DNA from: Perlabentimonas sp964490015
GTDB lineage: Bacteria > Bacteroidota > Bacteroidia > Bacteroidales > Tenuifilaceae
Reading direction: 5' to 3'
NCBI GenBank assembly: GCA_964490015.1
Contig: CAZBBA010000004.1
Location: forward strand, 34,325-98,324
Length of the DNA stretch: 64,000 bases
In this document: in pieces, positions 26,501 to 35,570 of the stretch
Layout: each line of letters starts with the position of its first letter
How positions within the stretch are numbered: the stretch's first letter is position 1
Notes under the pieces: model-generated
The model's input: the letters and a program-made list of their open reading frames with translations, nothing else
Databases searched by the model: none
What the model was told of the DNA's origin: nothing
Translations under genes and position numbers: made by a program

Positions 26501-26931
26501 GATTTTAGCTTCTGACCAGCATTATTGTTATTTCCCCAAACCTTGGCATCTACAAAGTCGACAAGCTGTTGCCACTCATTATCGGTGGGTACACGCCAAC
26601 CTGTGGGGCAAAGCCCCCGTGGATCGACAGTAGAATACCAGTTGTAAAGTTTACCATAAATGGCATCGCTAGCCACATCGTTACTGTAATTTGCCCAAAT
26701 GCCTTGAGTGGCAAACTTCCATTGGCTAATTGTTTGATTAGTGAGAATTTCCGATCCATCGCTATATCGTGACGTTCTCAGATTCTCGGCCATCCACTCT
26801 TTACCATTAATGACTACAGTTTTATAGGTATTCCCATCGATATCAACAACTGTAGACTCAGCCTGACCAAATGCTCGCTGCCATGCAACAAGGGTTAGGG
26901 CAATAAAAAAAAGCGATATGTGCTTGATCAT
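23587..26931 (-). CDS. Modular secreted surface protein: FISUMP, FN3-like, LamG, InlB-type repeats and a cohesin-like domain
   Basis: 1114 residues with a Sec signal peptide (about 1-22). Domains in order, by eye: FISUMP-type lectin-like domain about 27-240 (NGKEWMAENLRTSRYSDG, GLCPTGWRVPTDNEWQQL); two fibronectin/Ig-like units about 250-447 (SGTAYG and WVRAYATNSVGTAYG marks); LamG/concanavalin-like domain about 455-665 (GLVAFYPFNGNANDESGYDN); three Listeria-Bacteroides/InlB-type repeats of about 75 residues (about 670-900, each with GYQFVNWT-like core and ending ANF); a cohesin-like domain about 905-1033; and a fourth repeat to the end. There is no recognisable type IX sorting domain. Likely an extracellular adhesion or carbohydrate-binding scaffold; ligand unknown. 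Confidence 0.85.
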   Translation of the reverse strand: MIKHISLFFIALTLVAWQRAFGQAESTVVDIDGNTYKTVVINGKEWMAENLRTSRYSDGSEILTNQTISQWKFATQGIWANYSNDVASDAIYGKLYNWYSTVDPRGLCPTGWRVPTDNEWQQLVDFVDAKVWGNNNNAGQKLKSRRQVDSPLGGEFNTSVHPRWDKHNTRFGTDDYGFAATPGGYYTEGDAFVLKGMSAYYWSITENKDGNIWVRFFKNSNRGVSRTHQGKSVGLSVRCVKDEEQVAQVPQINTLQPENITTSSAMLGGEISLDGGSAVLSRGFVWGADENPTLALNAGNVELGSGMGIFTETITGLTPGSAYWVRAYATNSVGTAYGVQKRIEVPSSLSLPTVQTRAATGVSETTAIVGGTIISGGGALVTARGVVWSTSPNPSISTNEGLLNIGQGTGTFVGTLENLQSKSTYYVRAFATNSQGTAYGNQVEFTTLIGIDLEYGLVAFYPFNGNANDESGYDNHGTVNGATLTKDRFGVPNAAYLFNGSSWIEALHKSHINFGRADEYSISLWVKAAPDNGSAGILEKWVDGSNPYPYVIRTANGKYQAARYIGGYPQNDSRVQYVNGENVNPGAFQHMVAIFKPSTIEIFLDGELVATSQSQLVDGSVSNNHNLFIGRRGGSTLRFFKGVIDDVRVYSRAISAEEILTLFNEEGPEIPTFELLLAVNPEATGSVSGAGTYAAGTEIALSATPNQGYQFVSWTSAGNVISNQKDFTYSMPGNSITVTANFELIPPTKYTLTLNANPSDAGQVQGAGSYAKDDVIPLVATAAQGYQFVNWTQNGNPVSANASFSFTMPGADATLIANFEVMPPTLYTLSIEVNPANAGQVSGAGEYEQGQEVELKATPNQGFKFVNWSVGGNVVSTSATYIYTMQGANIAFIANFDEVVAEVNTIVFENAMGKVSEEILVNVQMNNESDIVGFQMNVEIPSGFSFVEGSLTLSGRAQDHAVDYSVLSGNVISISASSASSNPFTGASGVLFSFKVTAPAQHGDYSINASNVVLSNSTLDNVFTQSTAGNISVHEATGEFKLTVVINPPEGGTVTGAGYYNAGTPISLTATPKEGYKFINWTIGATQVISSNATFMTIMPGSDITLNANFQVAK

Positions 26932-26959
26932 ATCTTGTTGGAGTTATAAAAGTTTATTG

Positions 26960-26967
26960 CAAATCTA
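26960..26967 (-). promoter_or_regulatory. -7 promoter box for the modular surface protein
   Basis: The minus strand reads TAGATTTG, matching TAnnTTTG, 29 bases ahead of the ATG at 26931. Confidence 0.45.
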
Positions 26968-27087
26968 GCAATATGGGTTAAATATAGTAATGGTTAAACG
27001 AAATATAATCGCCTTAGTTACAACTGCTCTTTCAGGTAGTTGTTAGCACATTAGGAAATCAACTCGCAAAACAAGTTTTTTTAAAAA

Positions 27088-28557
27088 CTATCGATTCGCT
27101 AGATTCCATGTTCCCAAGAAAAGCATTCTTGATGCATCCTGCATTATCTCAGGGGTTATGGTTAACTCAGGCGTATCGAAGGGGCTATGGTAATTCACGG
27201 GTTTTACCCAAGTGGTTGTGCCAACGCTCACCGCTTTGTATCCGGCTTTAAGAAAAACGGCAGCATCGCTCCGGGGACGAGTTCGGGGCATCCGAGCGGG
27301 CGAACTGGCAAAGGCTCGATGGACAAAATCGGCATTCGCTTTTGAGAACGCCTCGAAAATTTCCGGGTAACTCTCACCCCCCCAAAGGGCCAAGCCTTTT
27401 CCATTGCCCACCATATCGAGATTGATAAAGCACACCGTTTTATCCTTGGCTACTGTGGGATTTTGCACAAAGTAGTTGCTTCCAACCAAACCACTCTCCT
27501 CTGCACCTATGAAGAAGAAAGCAATTGAGCGTTTGGGTTTCTCTGGAAGTTGAGCAAATGCACGGGCAACCTCAAGTATATTTGCCACTCCCGTGGCATT
27601 ATCGAGCGCGCTGGGTAAAAGCACACCTGGATTTCCTTGCCCATCGAGGTGAGCACCAATAAGAATAACCTCATCTTTTAGCACGGGATCGCTTCCCTCG
27701 ATAATGCCTAAAACATTACTTGTGGTAGTATTTGGAAAATGGATGGTACTTGTGGAAATTCGAGCACTTTTCTTTAGGTTGAAGGATGATGGCTTCATCT
27801 TGTCGTGAATCTGAGCCTTAAGCAATTCGTAGTTTTTACCTGTGCCGAAAAACAAATCACCAACTACCTCTGTCCCAATATGCGCATATATCATTCCCTT
27901 TTGAAAGGGAATACTTGGATTGGCGATTACGCCAACATAAAGAACACCTATCGCACCCTTATCCAAGGCGTTCTTAAACTTGTACTGATGAAGGCTGTAT
28001 GGAACCCACTTCTCCACATCGGGATGGTCGCTCTTAGCAGGCGATTCAGATGCAAAAACAACAATCTTTCCTTTAACATCAACTCCCCTATAATCATCGT
28101 ATCCTAATTCGGGCGCCGATATTCCAAATCCAACATAAACCACCTCGGCCCCAATGGTTCCCGAATCGGAACTACTGCCCGGGAAAAACTGATCTGGTAT
28201 TGTGTATACCTTCCGAAGGGTATCGTTTTTTTGTGTCAAAATCAGCTCAACCGATCCAGGCGCTAACACCTTTGTGTATGGCCAGCTGAACTCCTGGAAA
28301 TATGTACCATTTTCGCCTAGTGGTTTTACGCCCCAGCCTTCAAGAAGAGTGGACACCCAATGGGCTGATTTGTCGTAACCTGCCGATCCGGCTCCTCTGC
28401 CCTCGTACTCGGGCAAGCACAACTCGTGCACGTAGCTCATTAGAGTTTGGCTAGTAATATTGTGTGCAGCATCAACAACCTCTTTGGGATAATCCTGCGA
28501 GATAAGGTTTAGCGGCAAAATCGACATAAGGCCGATGGCAATTAAAAACTTTTTCAT
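27088..28557 (-). CDS. M28 family zinc aminopeptidase with PA domain
   Basis: 489 residues with a signal peptide (MKKFLIAIGLMSILPLNLIS). A protease-associated insert spans about residues 120-260. The M28 catalytic domain has GAHLDGQGNPG near 297, the DNATGVANILEVAR segment, the general-base/zinc pair in FFFIGAEESGLVGS near 355, then NLDMVG and a late histidine in YHSPFDTPE. It likely removes N-terminal residues from peptides in the periplasm or outside the cell. It is a single gene with non-coding flanks on both sides. Confidence 0.9.
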   Translation of the reverse strand: MKKFLIAIGLMSILPLNLISQDYPKEVVDAAHNITSQTLMSYVHELCLPEYEGRGAGSAGYDKSAHWVSTLLEGWGVKPLGENGTYFQEFSWPYTKVLAPGSVELILTQKNDTLRKVYTIPDQFFPGSSSDSGTIGAEVVYVGFGISAPELGYDDYRGVDVKGKIVVFASESPAKSDHPDVEKWVPYSLHQYKFKNALDKGAIGVLYVGVIANPSIPFQKGMIYAHIGTEVVGDLFFGTGKNYELLKAQIHDKMKPSSFNLKKSARISTSTIHFPNTTTSNVLGIIEGSDPVLKDEVILIGAHLDGQGNPGVLLPSALDNATGVANILEVARAFAQLPEKPKRSIAFFFIGAEESGLVGSNYFVQNPTVAKDKTVCFINLDMVGNGKGLALWGGESYPEIFEAFSKANADFVHRAFASSPARMPRTRPRSDAAVFLKAGYKAVSVGTTTWVKPVNYHSPFDTPELTITPEIMQDASRMLFLGTWNLANR

Positions 28558-28688
28558 AGTCTATCACCCTTTAAATTCAGCAATCTAGTATAAACATCAA
28601 AGTATACACGGTAGGCCTACTCGGTTAACACCAGAAGCAATCTCGAAATATATACAAAAAATATTGATTACAGTAAACTCTGGTAGGG

Positions 28689-29771
28689 CTATTCTTTCTC
28701 CCTTACCCGAAGAGTGGCCACCACGGGATAGTGGTCGGAATAGTTTATATGTGGGTTGTAGTAGCGAGTAGCCTCAAAAATTGGATTGTACAGAATATAA
28801 TCTATTCGGAATGAAGGGAATATTCCCTTGTAGGTATGCCCCACTCCTGCTCCTGCCTCGACAAAAGCATCGTTTAGGTTCCTAAGCATTTTTCGGTAGT
28901 TGTATGAAATGGGTGACTCGTTAAAATCGCCACATACAATAACGGGGTAAGGACTGCTTAAAATATGATTGGTAACTACTTCGACCTGCTGCGCCCGCTT
29001 GCGAAGAGCATCGCGGTAGCGAAATGAGATGTCGATGATCTCGTCCATGGTGTGCGAATCCTTACGGTAATTCTGGTTTAGCAAAAAGTTTAGGTTGCGC
29101 TCCTTTAATCGAAACGACTGCAAATGGTTATTGTAAACCCTAAGCGTATCACCCCGCACCAGGATATCTGTGTATATGCATGCATTCGCGCTATTGTCGA
29201 ACTTAATCTCGCCTGATCCCACAATGGGATACCGGCTGTAGGTAGCCATACCGTATGCCGAATTTTGACGGTTAACAATGTAACCAATGTGTACGTTATG
29301 CTCCAACATTTCGCGCGCCTTTTTTTCTGGGAACTTATCGTTTATATAAAACTCCTGAAGGCAAATAATATCGGGATCCTCCCTGTGGATAAATGCAAAA
29401 ATATCGTTATAGGTTGGCGGCTCCTTGGACCAGGAATACAGATGGAAAAGGTTTACGTTATATGAGATTACTTTGAGGTCGTTGGCGTTTTCCTCATGGT
29501 TTCGGCCAAAGGGAAATTGGAAGAAACTTGCAAAATGTGATATCCCTAAAAGAATTGCACCCACAGGGTAAAGAAACTGCCACTTCCAACGAATGATCCA
29601 GTAAACCAGAAAAGCCAAATTTAAAAGCAGCAGGAATGGATACGACAACCCTATTAGTCCAAGAAACCAGAATACCGTTGGCTTAATATACACCGAAAGG
29701 TAGGCCATTAGCAACGAGAGCGCTGCAAGAACCGTAAAAAACTGGAGTATTATGTCGGTAAACTTTCGCAA
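28689..29771 (-). CDS. Membrane-anchored endonuclease/exonuclease/phosphatase family protein
   Basis: 360 residues. Two or three N-terminal hydrophobic segments (about residues 5-85) are followed by an EEP hydrolase domain: KVISYNVNLFHLYSW near 98, DIICLQEFYIN near 133, the NNHLQSFRL segment, VCGDFNESPISYNY near 258 and IDYILYN...YSDHYPVVATLR at the end. These supply the metal and general-acid residues. Substrate may be nucleic acid or a phosphoester lipid. The start is TTG at 29771; an upstream in-frame stop excludes longer forms, and the next ATG (codon 22) would remove the first membrane helix. It lies downstream of the two rhomboid genes, probably in one operon. Confidence 0.85.
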   Translation of the reverse strand: MRKFTDIILQFFTVLAALSLLMAYLSVYIKPTVFWFLGLIGLSYPFLLLLNLAFLVYWIIRWKWQFLYPVGAILLGISHFASFFQFPFGRNHEENANDLKVISYNVNLFHLYSWSKEPPTYNDIFAFIHREDPDIICLQEFYINDKFPEKKAREMLEHNVHIGYIVNRQNSAYGMATYSRYPIVGSGEIKFDNSANACIYTDILVRGDTLRVYNNHLQSFRLKERNLNFLLNQNYRKDSHTMDEIIDISFRYRDALRKRAQQVEVVTNHILSSPYPVIVCGDFNESPISYNYRKMLRNLNDAFVEAGAGVGHTYKGIFPSFRIDYILYNPIFEATRYYNPHINYSDHYPVVATLRVREKE

Positions 29772-29864
29772 GCAAGTATGTTTTGTTTAATTCACAACAA
29801 CTGATCCCGTCATCGTGGAAAAGAGCGCCACTCTTACGAGACAGGCAACTGACAACCAAAAACA

Positions 29865-30752
29865 CTAATTCCCTTTCATCCTAAAAAGCGTCTGCTTCTC
29901 CTCTGTTGTTAAACTGTCGTATCCCCCTTTAGAAATCTTATCCAAAATTCTATCTATCTCCTTTTGCTGCTCGGCTTTAACCTTGTTGTACTCAAAATCG
30001 TCCTTAGGCTTTGCATGCTCCACCTTCATTTTTTTACGACGCTGGGCCGAAGGGCTGCTCGTAAAAGCATCTACAACAAAATACACTGGTTGTGCCAAAT
30101 CCACATTCTGCTTCAGAAAATACACAAAGAGATAGCCAAACAACGCTCCACCAAGGTGGGCAATATGTCCTCCGGCATTCGAACCAGCAATGCTAATTAT
30201 GTCTAGAACCACAAGCACGACACCAATGTACTTAAGCCTAACCGGCCCAATAAACATTAGATTTAGTGTAAGATTTGGTGCGTATGTAACCGCCGCAAAC
30301 ACCACCGCGTAAACCGATGCCGAAGCGCCTAGGGCAAACGAAGCCTGTAAAGCACCACTAAAAACAGGAAAGATATTATAGAATAGGATATAAAGTATTC
30401 CACCCGAAACACCTCCCATTATGTAAACGCCAAGGAGTTTCCGCTGGGTCATAAAACTCAAAAAGATTTTACCCATCCAGTAAAGCCAAAGCATGTTAAA
30501 GAGGATATGGAGAAAACCCTCGTGGAAAAACATGTAAGTAATTAAAGTCCAAGGGCGGGTGGCTAGTGTGGGGACATGAGCTGGGACAGCTATATACTGC
30601 GAAAGTGTAAATCCAATATCAATTCCACCAAGAAAAAGTATGGCCTTGAGAATGCCAAAGGCAAGGAAAACGCCCAAGTTAATGTAGATCAACTTTATCA
30701 AAGTGCCCCCCTGATAGAAAGATTGCTTTATCTCATCAAAAATACTATTCAT
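29865..30752 (-). CDS. Rhomboid family intramembrane serine protease (second of tandem pair)
   Basis: 295 residues with six or so hydrophobic segments. The catalytic serine lies in the LGASASVYAVVFA segment and the histidine in GGHIAHLGGALFGYL; the conserved helix with TYMFFHEGFLHILFNMLWLY is also present. About 80 charged C-terminal residues extend into the cytosol (KRRKKMKVEHAKPKDDFEYN). It cleaves transmembrane segments of unknown substrates. It starts 20 bases after the sister rhomboid, consistent with one operon. Confidence 0.92.
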   Translation of the reverse strand: MNSIFDEIKQSFYQGGTLIKLIYINLGVFLAFGILKAILFLGGIDIGFTLSQYIAVPAHVPTLATRPWTLITYMFFHEGFLHILFNMLWLYWMGKIFLSFMTQRKLLGVYIMGGVSGGILYILFYNIFPVFSGALQASFALGASASVYAVVFAAVTYAPNLTLNLMFIGPVRLKYIGVVLVVLDIISIAGSNAGGHIAHLGGALFGYLFVYFLKQNVDLAQPVYFVVDAFTSSPSAQRRKKMKVEHAKPKDDFEYNKVKAEQQKEIDRILDKISKGGYDSLTTEEKQTLFRMKGN

Positions 30753-30772
30753 AAACTATTTTCCACAGCTAA

Positions 30773-31519
30773 TTAGTAAAACCGGTCTCGCTTGCGCCCC
30801 CATACCTTGATGAGGATAAATCCAAATATCATCCCACCCAAATGGGCAAAGTGGGCAACACCGCTGTTGGCCTGGGTAAATCCAAGGTAAAGCTCAATTA
30901 ATCCGTAACCAATTACAAAATATTTAGCTTTTATGGGGATTGGCGGGAATAGAAGCATAAGCTGCGTATTGGGGAAATACATTCCAAATGCCAATAGAAC
31001 TCCAAAAACTGCTCCCGATGCCCCTACCGTTGGAATATTGAGCATGGAGTTTAGTGCGGCCATTCCCGAATGCATGTAATTTTTCCCCTGCATAAATATG
31101 GCAGAGCCCTCCGATTTCACCAGGGCAATCTGCTCGGGCGACAGGTTGGCCATAATCGATTTGGCCTCGATAAAGTTAACCATTGAGTGTAGCACTGCTG
31201 CACCAATTCCTGTAAAGAAGTAGTAGATAAAGAACCGTTTACTCCCCCAAACCTGCTCCAACACCCGGCCGAACATGAATAGCGCAAACATATTGAAGAA
31301 AAGGTGCGCTATACCCCCATGCATAAAGATATGGGTAACCAGCTGAAATGGTTTAAAGTGGGGCGACTCAAAGTAAAAAAGTCCCAGCACACGGTTTAAG
31401 TCAACACGCATGACACTGCCAAACACAAAGGTGGCCAGCAGCATTATCACGTTGATAATTATTAAATTCTTTACTACCGGCGGGATATTCTGAAAGGGTG
31501 ATTGTCCGCTAAAGCTCAT
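30773..31519 (-). CDS. Rhomboid family intramembrane serine protease (first of tandem pair)
   Basis: 249 residues from the ATG at 31519 (MSFSGQSPFQNIPPVV). The frame stays open to a TTG at 31555, but a promoter box at 31553-31560 overlaps that codon, so the ATG is chosen. Catalytic features: TVGASGAVFGVLLAFG (serine), GVAHFAHLGGMIFGFI (histidine), and THIFMHGGIAHLFFNMFALF for the HxxxN helix. It probably heads an operon with the second rhomboid and the EEP protein. Confidence 0.93.
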   Translation of the reverse strand: MSFSGQSPFQNIPPVVKNLIIINVIMLLATFVFGSVMRVDLNRVLGLFYFESPHFKPFQLVTHIFMHGGIAHLFFNMFALFMFGRVLEQVWGSKRFFIYYFFTGIGAAVLHSMVNFIEAKSIMANLSPEQIALVKSEGSAIFMQGKNYMHSGMAALNSMLNIPTVGASGAVFGVLLAFGMYFPNTQLMLLFPPIPIKAKYFVIGYGLIELYLGFTQANSGVAHFAHLGGMIFGFILIKVWGRKRDRFY

Positions 31520-31552
31520 TATTGCTGAATTTTTGATGATAAAATAGAACCT

Positions 31553-31560
31553 CAAAGATA
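31553..31560 (-). promoter_or_regulatory. -7 promoter box for the rhomboid operon
   Basis: The minus strand reads TATCTTTG, an exact TAnnTTTG match, 33 bases ahead of the ATG at 31519. Confidence 0.5.
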
Positions 31561-31861
31561 GGAAATTTTGCTTATCCCTCTCTGAATATGCATATCGTCT
31601 TCACACTAATTAACCATCCAGCAGTATAAATGTTGTGCAATAATTTCTTTAAGCTTGATCATACTCAGAATACCCAAATAAAATATAAACTCGAAAAAAA
31701 TGGTGTTAGGCCTTACATATCAGCAAAAACACTACTAATTAAACAGATATGTATTTTATTCAATAGTTTTCAACAAGCCTCCATTTTTGAGGGGTAATCA
31801 GCTAACTTTGGGAGATAGATTTCACCCTCGCACAAAATACGTAACATCCTATATATAAAGC
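31561..31861. other. Divergent intergenic region between rhomboid operon and dnaE
   Basis: About 300 AT-rich bases. Apart from the dnaE promoter box at 31803-31810 no open frame, hairpin or repeat stands out. Confidence 0.6.
31803..31810 (+). promoter_or_regulatory. -7 promoter box for dnaE
   Basis: TAACTTTG matches TAnnTTTG, 51 bases ahead of the dnaE ATG. Confidence 0.5.
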
Positions 31862-34800
31862 ATGAGTAAGTTCGTTCATCTTCACGTTCACACGCAGTAC
31901 TCCATTCTCGACGGCGCTTCGAGCATAAAAGGCTTGATTGAAAGAGCCAAAACGCTAGGAATGAAAGGGATTGCCATCACCGACCATGGTAACATGTTCG
32001 GGGTAAAGGAGTTTGTAAACACGGTGAACAAGGTGAACGATGCTCACACCTGCGAGATAAAATTGCTAAAAGGTGACATAAAAAAGCTTACCGAAGCGGG
32101 TGAAACAGGTTCCGCTTTAGTGGAGCTTCAGGAAAAGCTGAAAGCTGCTGAGCAAAAAATTTTTAAACCTATTATAGGCTGCGAAGCTTACGTCACTTCC
32201 GACAGGCGAAGTCGCGACAAGGACGATCGAGGTGGCGACCACCTAGTCCTGCTGGCCAAAAACAAAACAGGTTACCACAACCTCACCAAGATGGTATCGT
32301 ACTCTTGGACCGAAGGATTTTACTCAAAACCCCGCATGGATAAGGAGTTACTTAGAAAATATCACGAGGGGATTATTGTGTCGTCGGCTTGCCTGGGTGG
32401 CGAGATCCCACAGGCCATTATCCACGGAAATACCGATCAGGCTGAAAAGGTTATCTATGAGTATAAGGAAATCTTTGGCGATGATTTCTACCTCGAGGTA
32501 ATGCTTCATCCCGTTAAGCCCGGTGGCTACTCCGAGGACACCTATTTGGAGCAAAAACGAGTAAATGAGGTAATTTTTCAGCTAGCCCAGAAAACGGGAG
32601 TAAAGTGCATTGCCACTAACGACGTGCACTTTATCAACGCCGAGGATGCACTTGCACACGACAGGCTAATCTGTCTCAATACCGGCAAGGAACTCGACGA
32701 TCCCAAACGCATGCGTTACACCATGCAGGAATACCTGAAAAGCGAGCAGGAAATGCTACAGCTTTTCCCCAATCACCCCGAGGCAATTTACAACACGCTC
32801 GAGATTGCCGACAAGGTTGAGGTTTACTCGCTCAACCACGAGCCCATTATGCCCCACTTTGCCCTTCCCGAGGGCTTTACCGATGATAATGACTACCTCC
32901 GTCATCTAACCTACAAGGGAGCCGACATGCGTTGGGGCGAAAAGTTAACTGACGAGATTCGCGAACGCATCGACTTTGAGCTGGAGGTAATTAAAGGGAT
33001 GGGATTTCCCAGCTACTTCCTTATTGTTTGGGACTTCCTACGCGCTGCGCGCGAGATGGACGTTTCCGTTGGCCCAGGACGTGGTTCGGCTGCAGGATCG
33101 GCCGTTGCCTATTGCCTGCGCATTACCGATATCGATCCCATTAAGTACGACCTGCTGTTTGAGCGTTTCCTAAACCCGGAGCGTATCTCCATGCCTGATA
33201 TCGACATCGATTTTGATGAAGATGGACGTGAACTGGTGCTAAAGTGGGTGGTCGACAAGTACGGAAAGGATAGGGTTGCACACATTATCACCTTTGGAAC
33301 AATGGCGGCTAAAATGGCCATCCGCGATGTGGCTCGTGTGCAAAAACTACCACTGCAGGAGGCAAATCGAATTGCCAAGTTAGTACCCGAACGGCCTGGC
33401 ACCACGCTGGCTAAAGCATACAAGGAGGTGCCCGAACTATTCGAGTGCAAAAAATCATCCGACGAGTTGGTTCGCTCAACCTTGCAGTATGCAGAGGTAC
33501 TTGAAGGTTCCGTAAGACAAACCGGTGTTCATGCCTGCGGCATTATTATTGGTCGCGACAACCTCGAGGAGCATATCCCCATCTGCATAAACAAGGATGC
33601 TGAGCTATACGTAACGCAGTACGACGGAAAACACGTGGAGGATGTTGGGCTGCTCAAGATGGACTTTCTGGGTCTGAAAACCCTCTCCATCATAAAGGAT
33701 GCGCTACAGTTCATAAAAGAATCTAAAGGGATTGATATCGATATCGACAGTATTCCCCTCGACGATAAGGAAACCTTTGAACTTTACTCGCGCGGCGACA
33801 CAACTGCACTGTTCCAGTTCGAATCGCCTGGAATGAAAAAGCATCTTAGAGCCCTTAAGCCCAACCGGTTTGAGGATCTTATCGCCATGAACGCGCTTTA
33901 CCGCCCAGGACCTTTGGAGTACATTCCCAACTTTATTGCCCGTAAGCACGGTCGCGAGAAGATTGAGTATGATATCCCCGAGATGAAGGAGTTTCTGGAG
34001 GATACCTACGGCATTACCGTTTATCAGGAGCAGGTTATGCGCCTTTCCCAGTCGCTGGCTGGTTTCACCAAAGGCCAAGCCGACTCGCTCCGTAAAGCGA
34101 TGGGGAAAAAGCAGAAGGCGGTGATGGACAAACTCAAGGAGCAATTTGTTCAGGGTTGCCTTGAGCGCGGTTTCGAGAAGAAGAAGGTGGAAAAGGTTTG
34201 GAGCGACTGGGAAGCATTTGCCCAGTACGCATTCAACAAATCGCACTCCACTTGCTATGCCTACGTATCGTACCAAACAGCATACCTAAAGGCGCACTAC
34301 CCCAGCGAGTTTATGGCGGCTGTGCTTAGCCGGAACCTCTCCGACATTAAAAAGATTACCCTTTTCATGGACGAATGCCGCCGAATGGGAATTCAGGTGC
34401 TTGGCCCCGATGTGAACCACAGTAACTACAAGTTTACCGTTATGCCCAACGGCGATGTACGGTTTGGCCTTGGAGCCATTAAAGGTGTTGGCGAAGGAGC
34501 CGTGGCAAACATAATTGAAACACGCAAAAAAGGTCAGTTTAAGGATATCTACGATTTTGTGGAGCGAGTGAACCTGCAGACGGTGAATAAGAAAAACGCC
34601 GAAGCACTTGTTCTTGCTGGGGCTTTCGACAATCTTGGAAATTTACGCCGTGAGCAGTATTTTGGCAACGACCTCAAGGGGATTCCTTTCCTCGAAAACC
34701 TAATGCGCTATGGCGCAAAGGCACAAACCGAGAAAAACAACGTGCAGCAAACCCTTTTCGGTGGCACCGAATCGGGTTTCGAACTACAAAAACCAGAGGC

Positions 34801-35464
34801 TCCAAATGTAGAACCCTGGTCGAAGTTGGAAAACCTCAGTAAGGAAAAGGAGCTAATCGGCATCTACCTCTCTGCCCATCCACTCGACGACTTTAAGCTG
34901 GAGGTAGATAATTTCTGCAACACCAACCTTTCCGAGCTTTACGAACCAGCAGCGCTCAACGGGCGCGAGATAACCGTTGCCGGCATTGTATCGGAGGCAA
35001 AAGTGCTCCCCACCAAAAAGGGGACATTTTACGGCAGGTTAACCATCGAGGACTTTACCGACTCGTTCGAGTTTACCCTGTTTGGGAAAGATTTTGAGAA
35101 CTACCGACGATTCTTCTACGTTGGATATCCTATAATGATTAAGGGTCGTTTTAACCCCAGCCGGTTCCGAGAAGGAGAGCTGGAGTTCAGCATCAAAAGT
35201 GTGCATATGCTTTCCGATATTCGGGAGGAGTTTATTAAGAAAATAACCCTCTCCCTTTTTGTCGACGACATTGACGATGAGCTAATTGTGGATCTTAAAA
35301 AAATGGTGACCAGCAGTCCTGGCAACGTTAAATTTATGGTTCGACTGGTTGATCCGGAATCGAGCATTGGAATGGAGCTATTTTCCCGTACATATCGGGT
35401 GGGCATCACCAACGATCTGGTTAAACATCTTAACAAAATGAATATCAATTACAAGGTAAACTAA
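31862..35464 (+). CDS. dnaE: DNA polymerase III subunit alpha
   Basis: A 1200-residue replicative polymerase of the DnaE1 type. An N-terminal PHP domain (VHLHVHTQYSILDGAS, ITDHGNMFG) is followed by the family C polymerase palm/fingers with VGPGRGSAAGSAVAY near residue 400 and the catalytic aspartates in PDIDIDFDEDGRE near 440. Then come the TGVHACGIII segment, thumb and helix-hairpin-helix regions, and a C-terminal OB fold near residues 1000-1080 (ITVAGIVSEAKVLPTKKG). Length and order are normal. It has its own promoter box at 31803-31810. Confidence 0.97.
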   Translation: MSKFVHLHVHTQYSILDGASSIKGLIERAKTLGMKGIAITDHGNMFGVKEFVNTVNKVNDAHTCEIKLLKGDIKKLTEAGETGSALVELQEKLKAAEQKIFKPIIGCEAYVTSDRRSRDKDDRGGDHLVLLAKNKTGYHNLTKMVSYSWTEGFYSKPRMDKELLRKYHEGIIVSSACLGGEIPQAIIHGNTDQAEKVIYEYKEIFGDDFYLEVMLHPVKPGGYSEDTYLEQKRVNEVIFQLAQKTGVKCIATNDVHFINAEDALAHDRLICLNTGKELDDPKRMRYTMQEYLKSEQEMLQLFPNHPEAIYNTLEIADKVEVYSLNHEPIMPHFALPEGFTDDNDYLRHLTYKGADMRWGEKLTDEIRERIDFELEVIKGMGFPSYFLIVWDFLRAAREMDVSVGPGRGSAAGSAVAYCLRITDIDPIKYDLLFERFLNPERISMPDIDIDFDEDGRELVLKWVVDKYGKDRVAHIITFGTMAAKMAIRDVARVQKLPLQEANRIAKLVPERPGTTLAKAYKEVPELFECKKSSDELVRSTLQYAEVLEGSVRQTGVHACGIIIGRDNLEEHIPICINKDAELYVTQYDGKHVEDVGLLKMDFLGLKTLSIIKDALQFIKESKGIDIDIDSIPLDDKETFELYSRGDTTALFQFESPGMKKHLRALKPNRFEDLIAMNALYRPGPLEYIPNFIARKHGREKIEYDIPEMKEFLEDTYGITVYQEQVMRLSQSLAGFTKGQADSLRKAMGKKQKAVMDKLKEQFVQGCLERGFEKKKVEKVWSDWEAFAQYAFNKSHSTCYAYVSYQTAYLKAHYPSEFMAAVLSRNLSDIKKITLFMDECRRMGIQVLGPDVNHSNYKFTVMPNGDVRFGLGAIKGVGEGAVANIIETRKKGQFKDIYDFVERVNLQTVNKKNAEALVLAGAFDNLGNLRREQYFGNDLKGIPFLENLMRYGAKAQTEKNNVQQTLFGGTESGFELQKPEAPNVEPWSKLENLSKEKELIGIYLSAHPLDDFKLEVDNFCNTNLSELYEPAALNGREITVAGIVSEAKVLPTKKGTFYGRLTIEDFTDSFEFTLFGKDFENYRRFFYVGYPIMIKGRFNPSRFREGELEFSIKSVHMLSDIREEFIKKITLSLFVDDIDDELIVDLKKMVTSSPGNVKFMVRLVDPESSIGMELFSRTYRVGITNDLVKHLNKMNINYKVN

Positions 35465-35522
35465 GTGAGATTACTGGAATTTTCTGTTTAATCTCACTGG
35501 AACATTATTCAACTAAAGCTGT

Positions 35523-35530
35523 TATCTTTA
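35523..35530 (+). promoter_or_regulatory. Possible -7 box for trxA
   Basis: TATCTTTA differs from TAnnTTTG only at the last base; it is 41 bases ahead of the ATG. Confidence 0.3.
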
Positions 35531-35570
35531 CAAATATATACCGATATTAAACTTTTAAATTGTACACATT

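Noticed and set aside
33704..34276. 190-residue minus-strand open frame
   Set aside because: It is fully antisense to dnaE, and its composition follows the third-base pattern of the dnaE frame; no domain was recognised.
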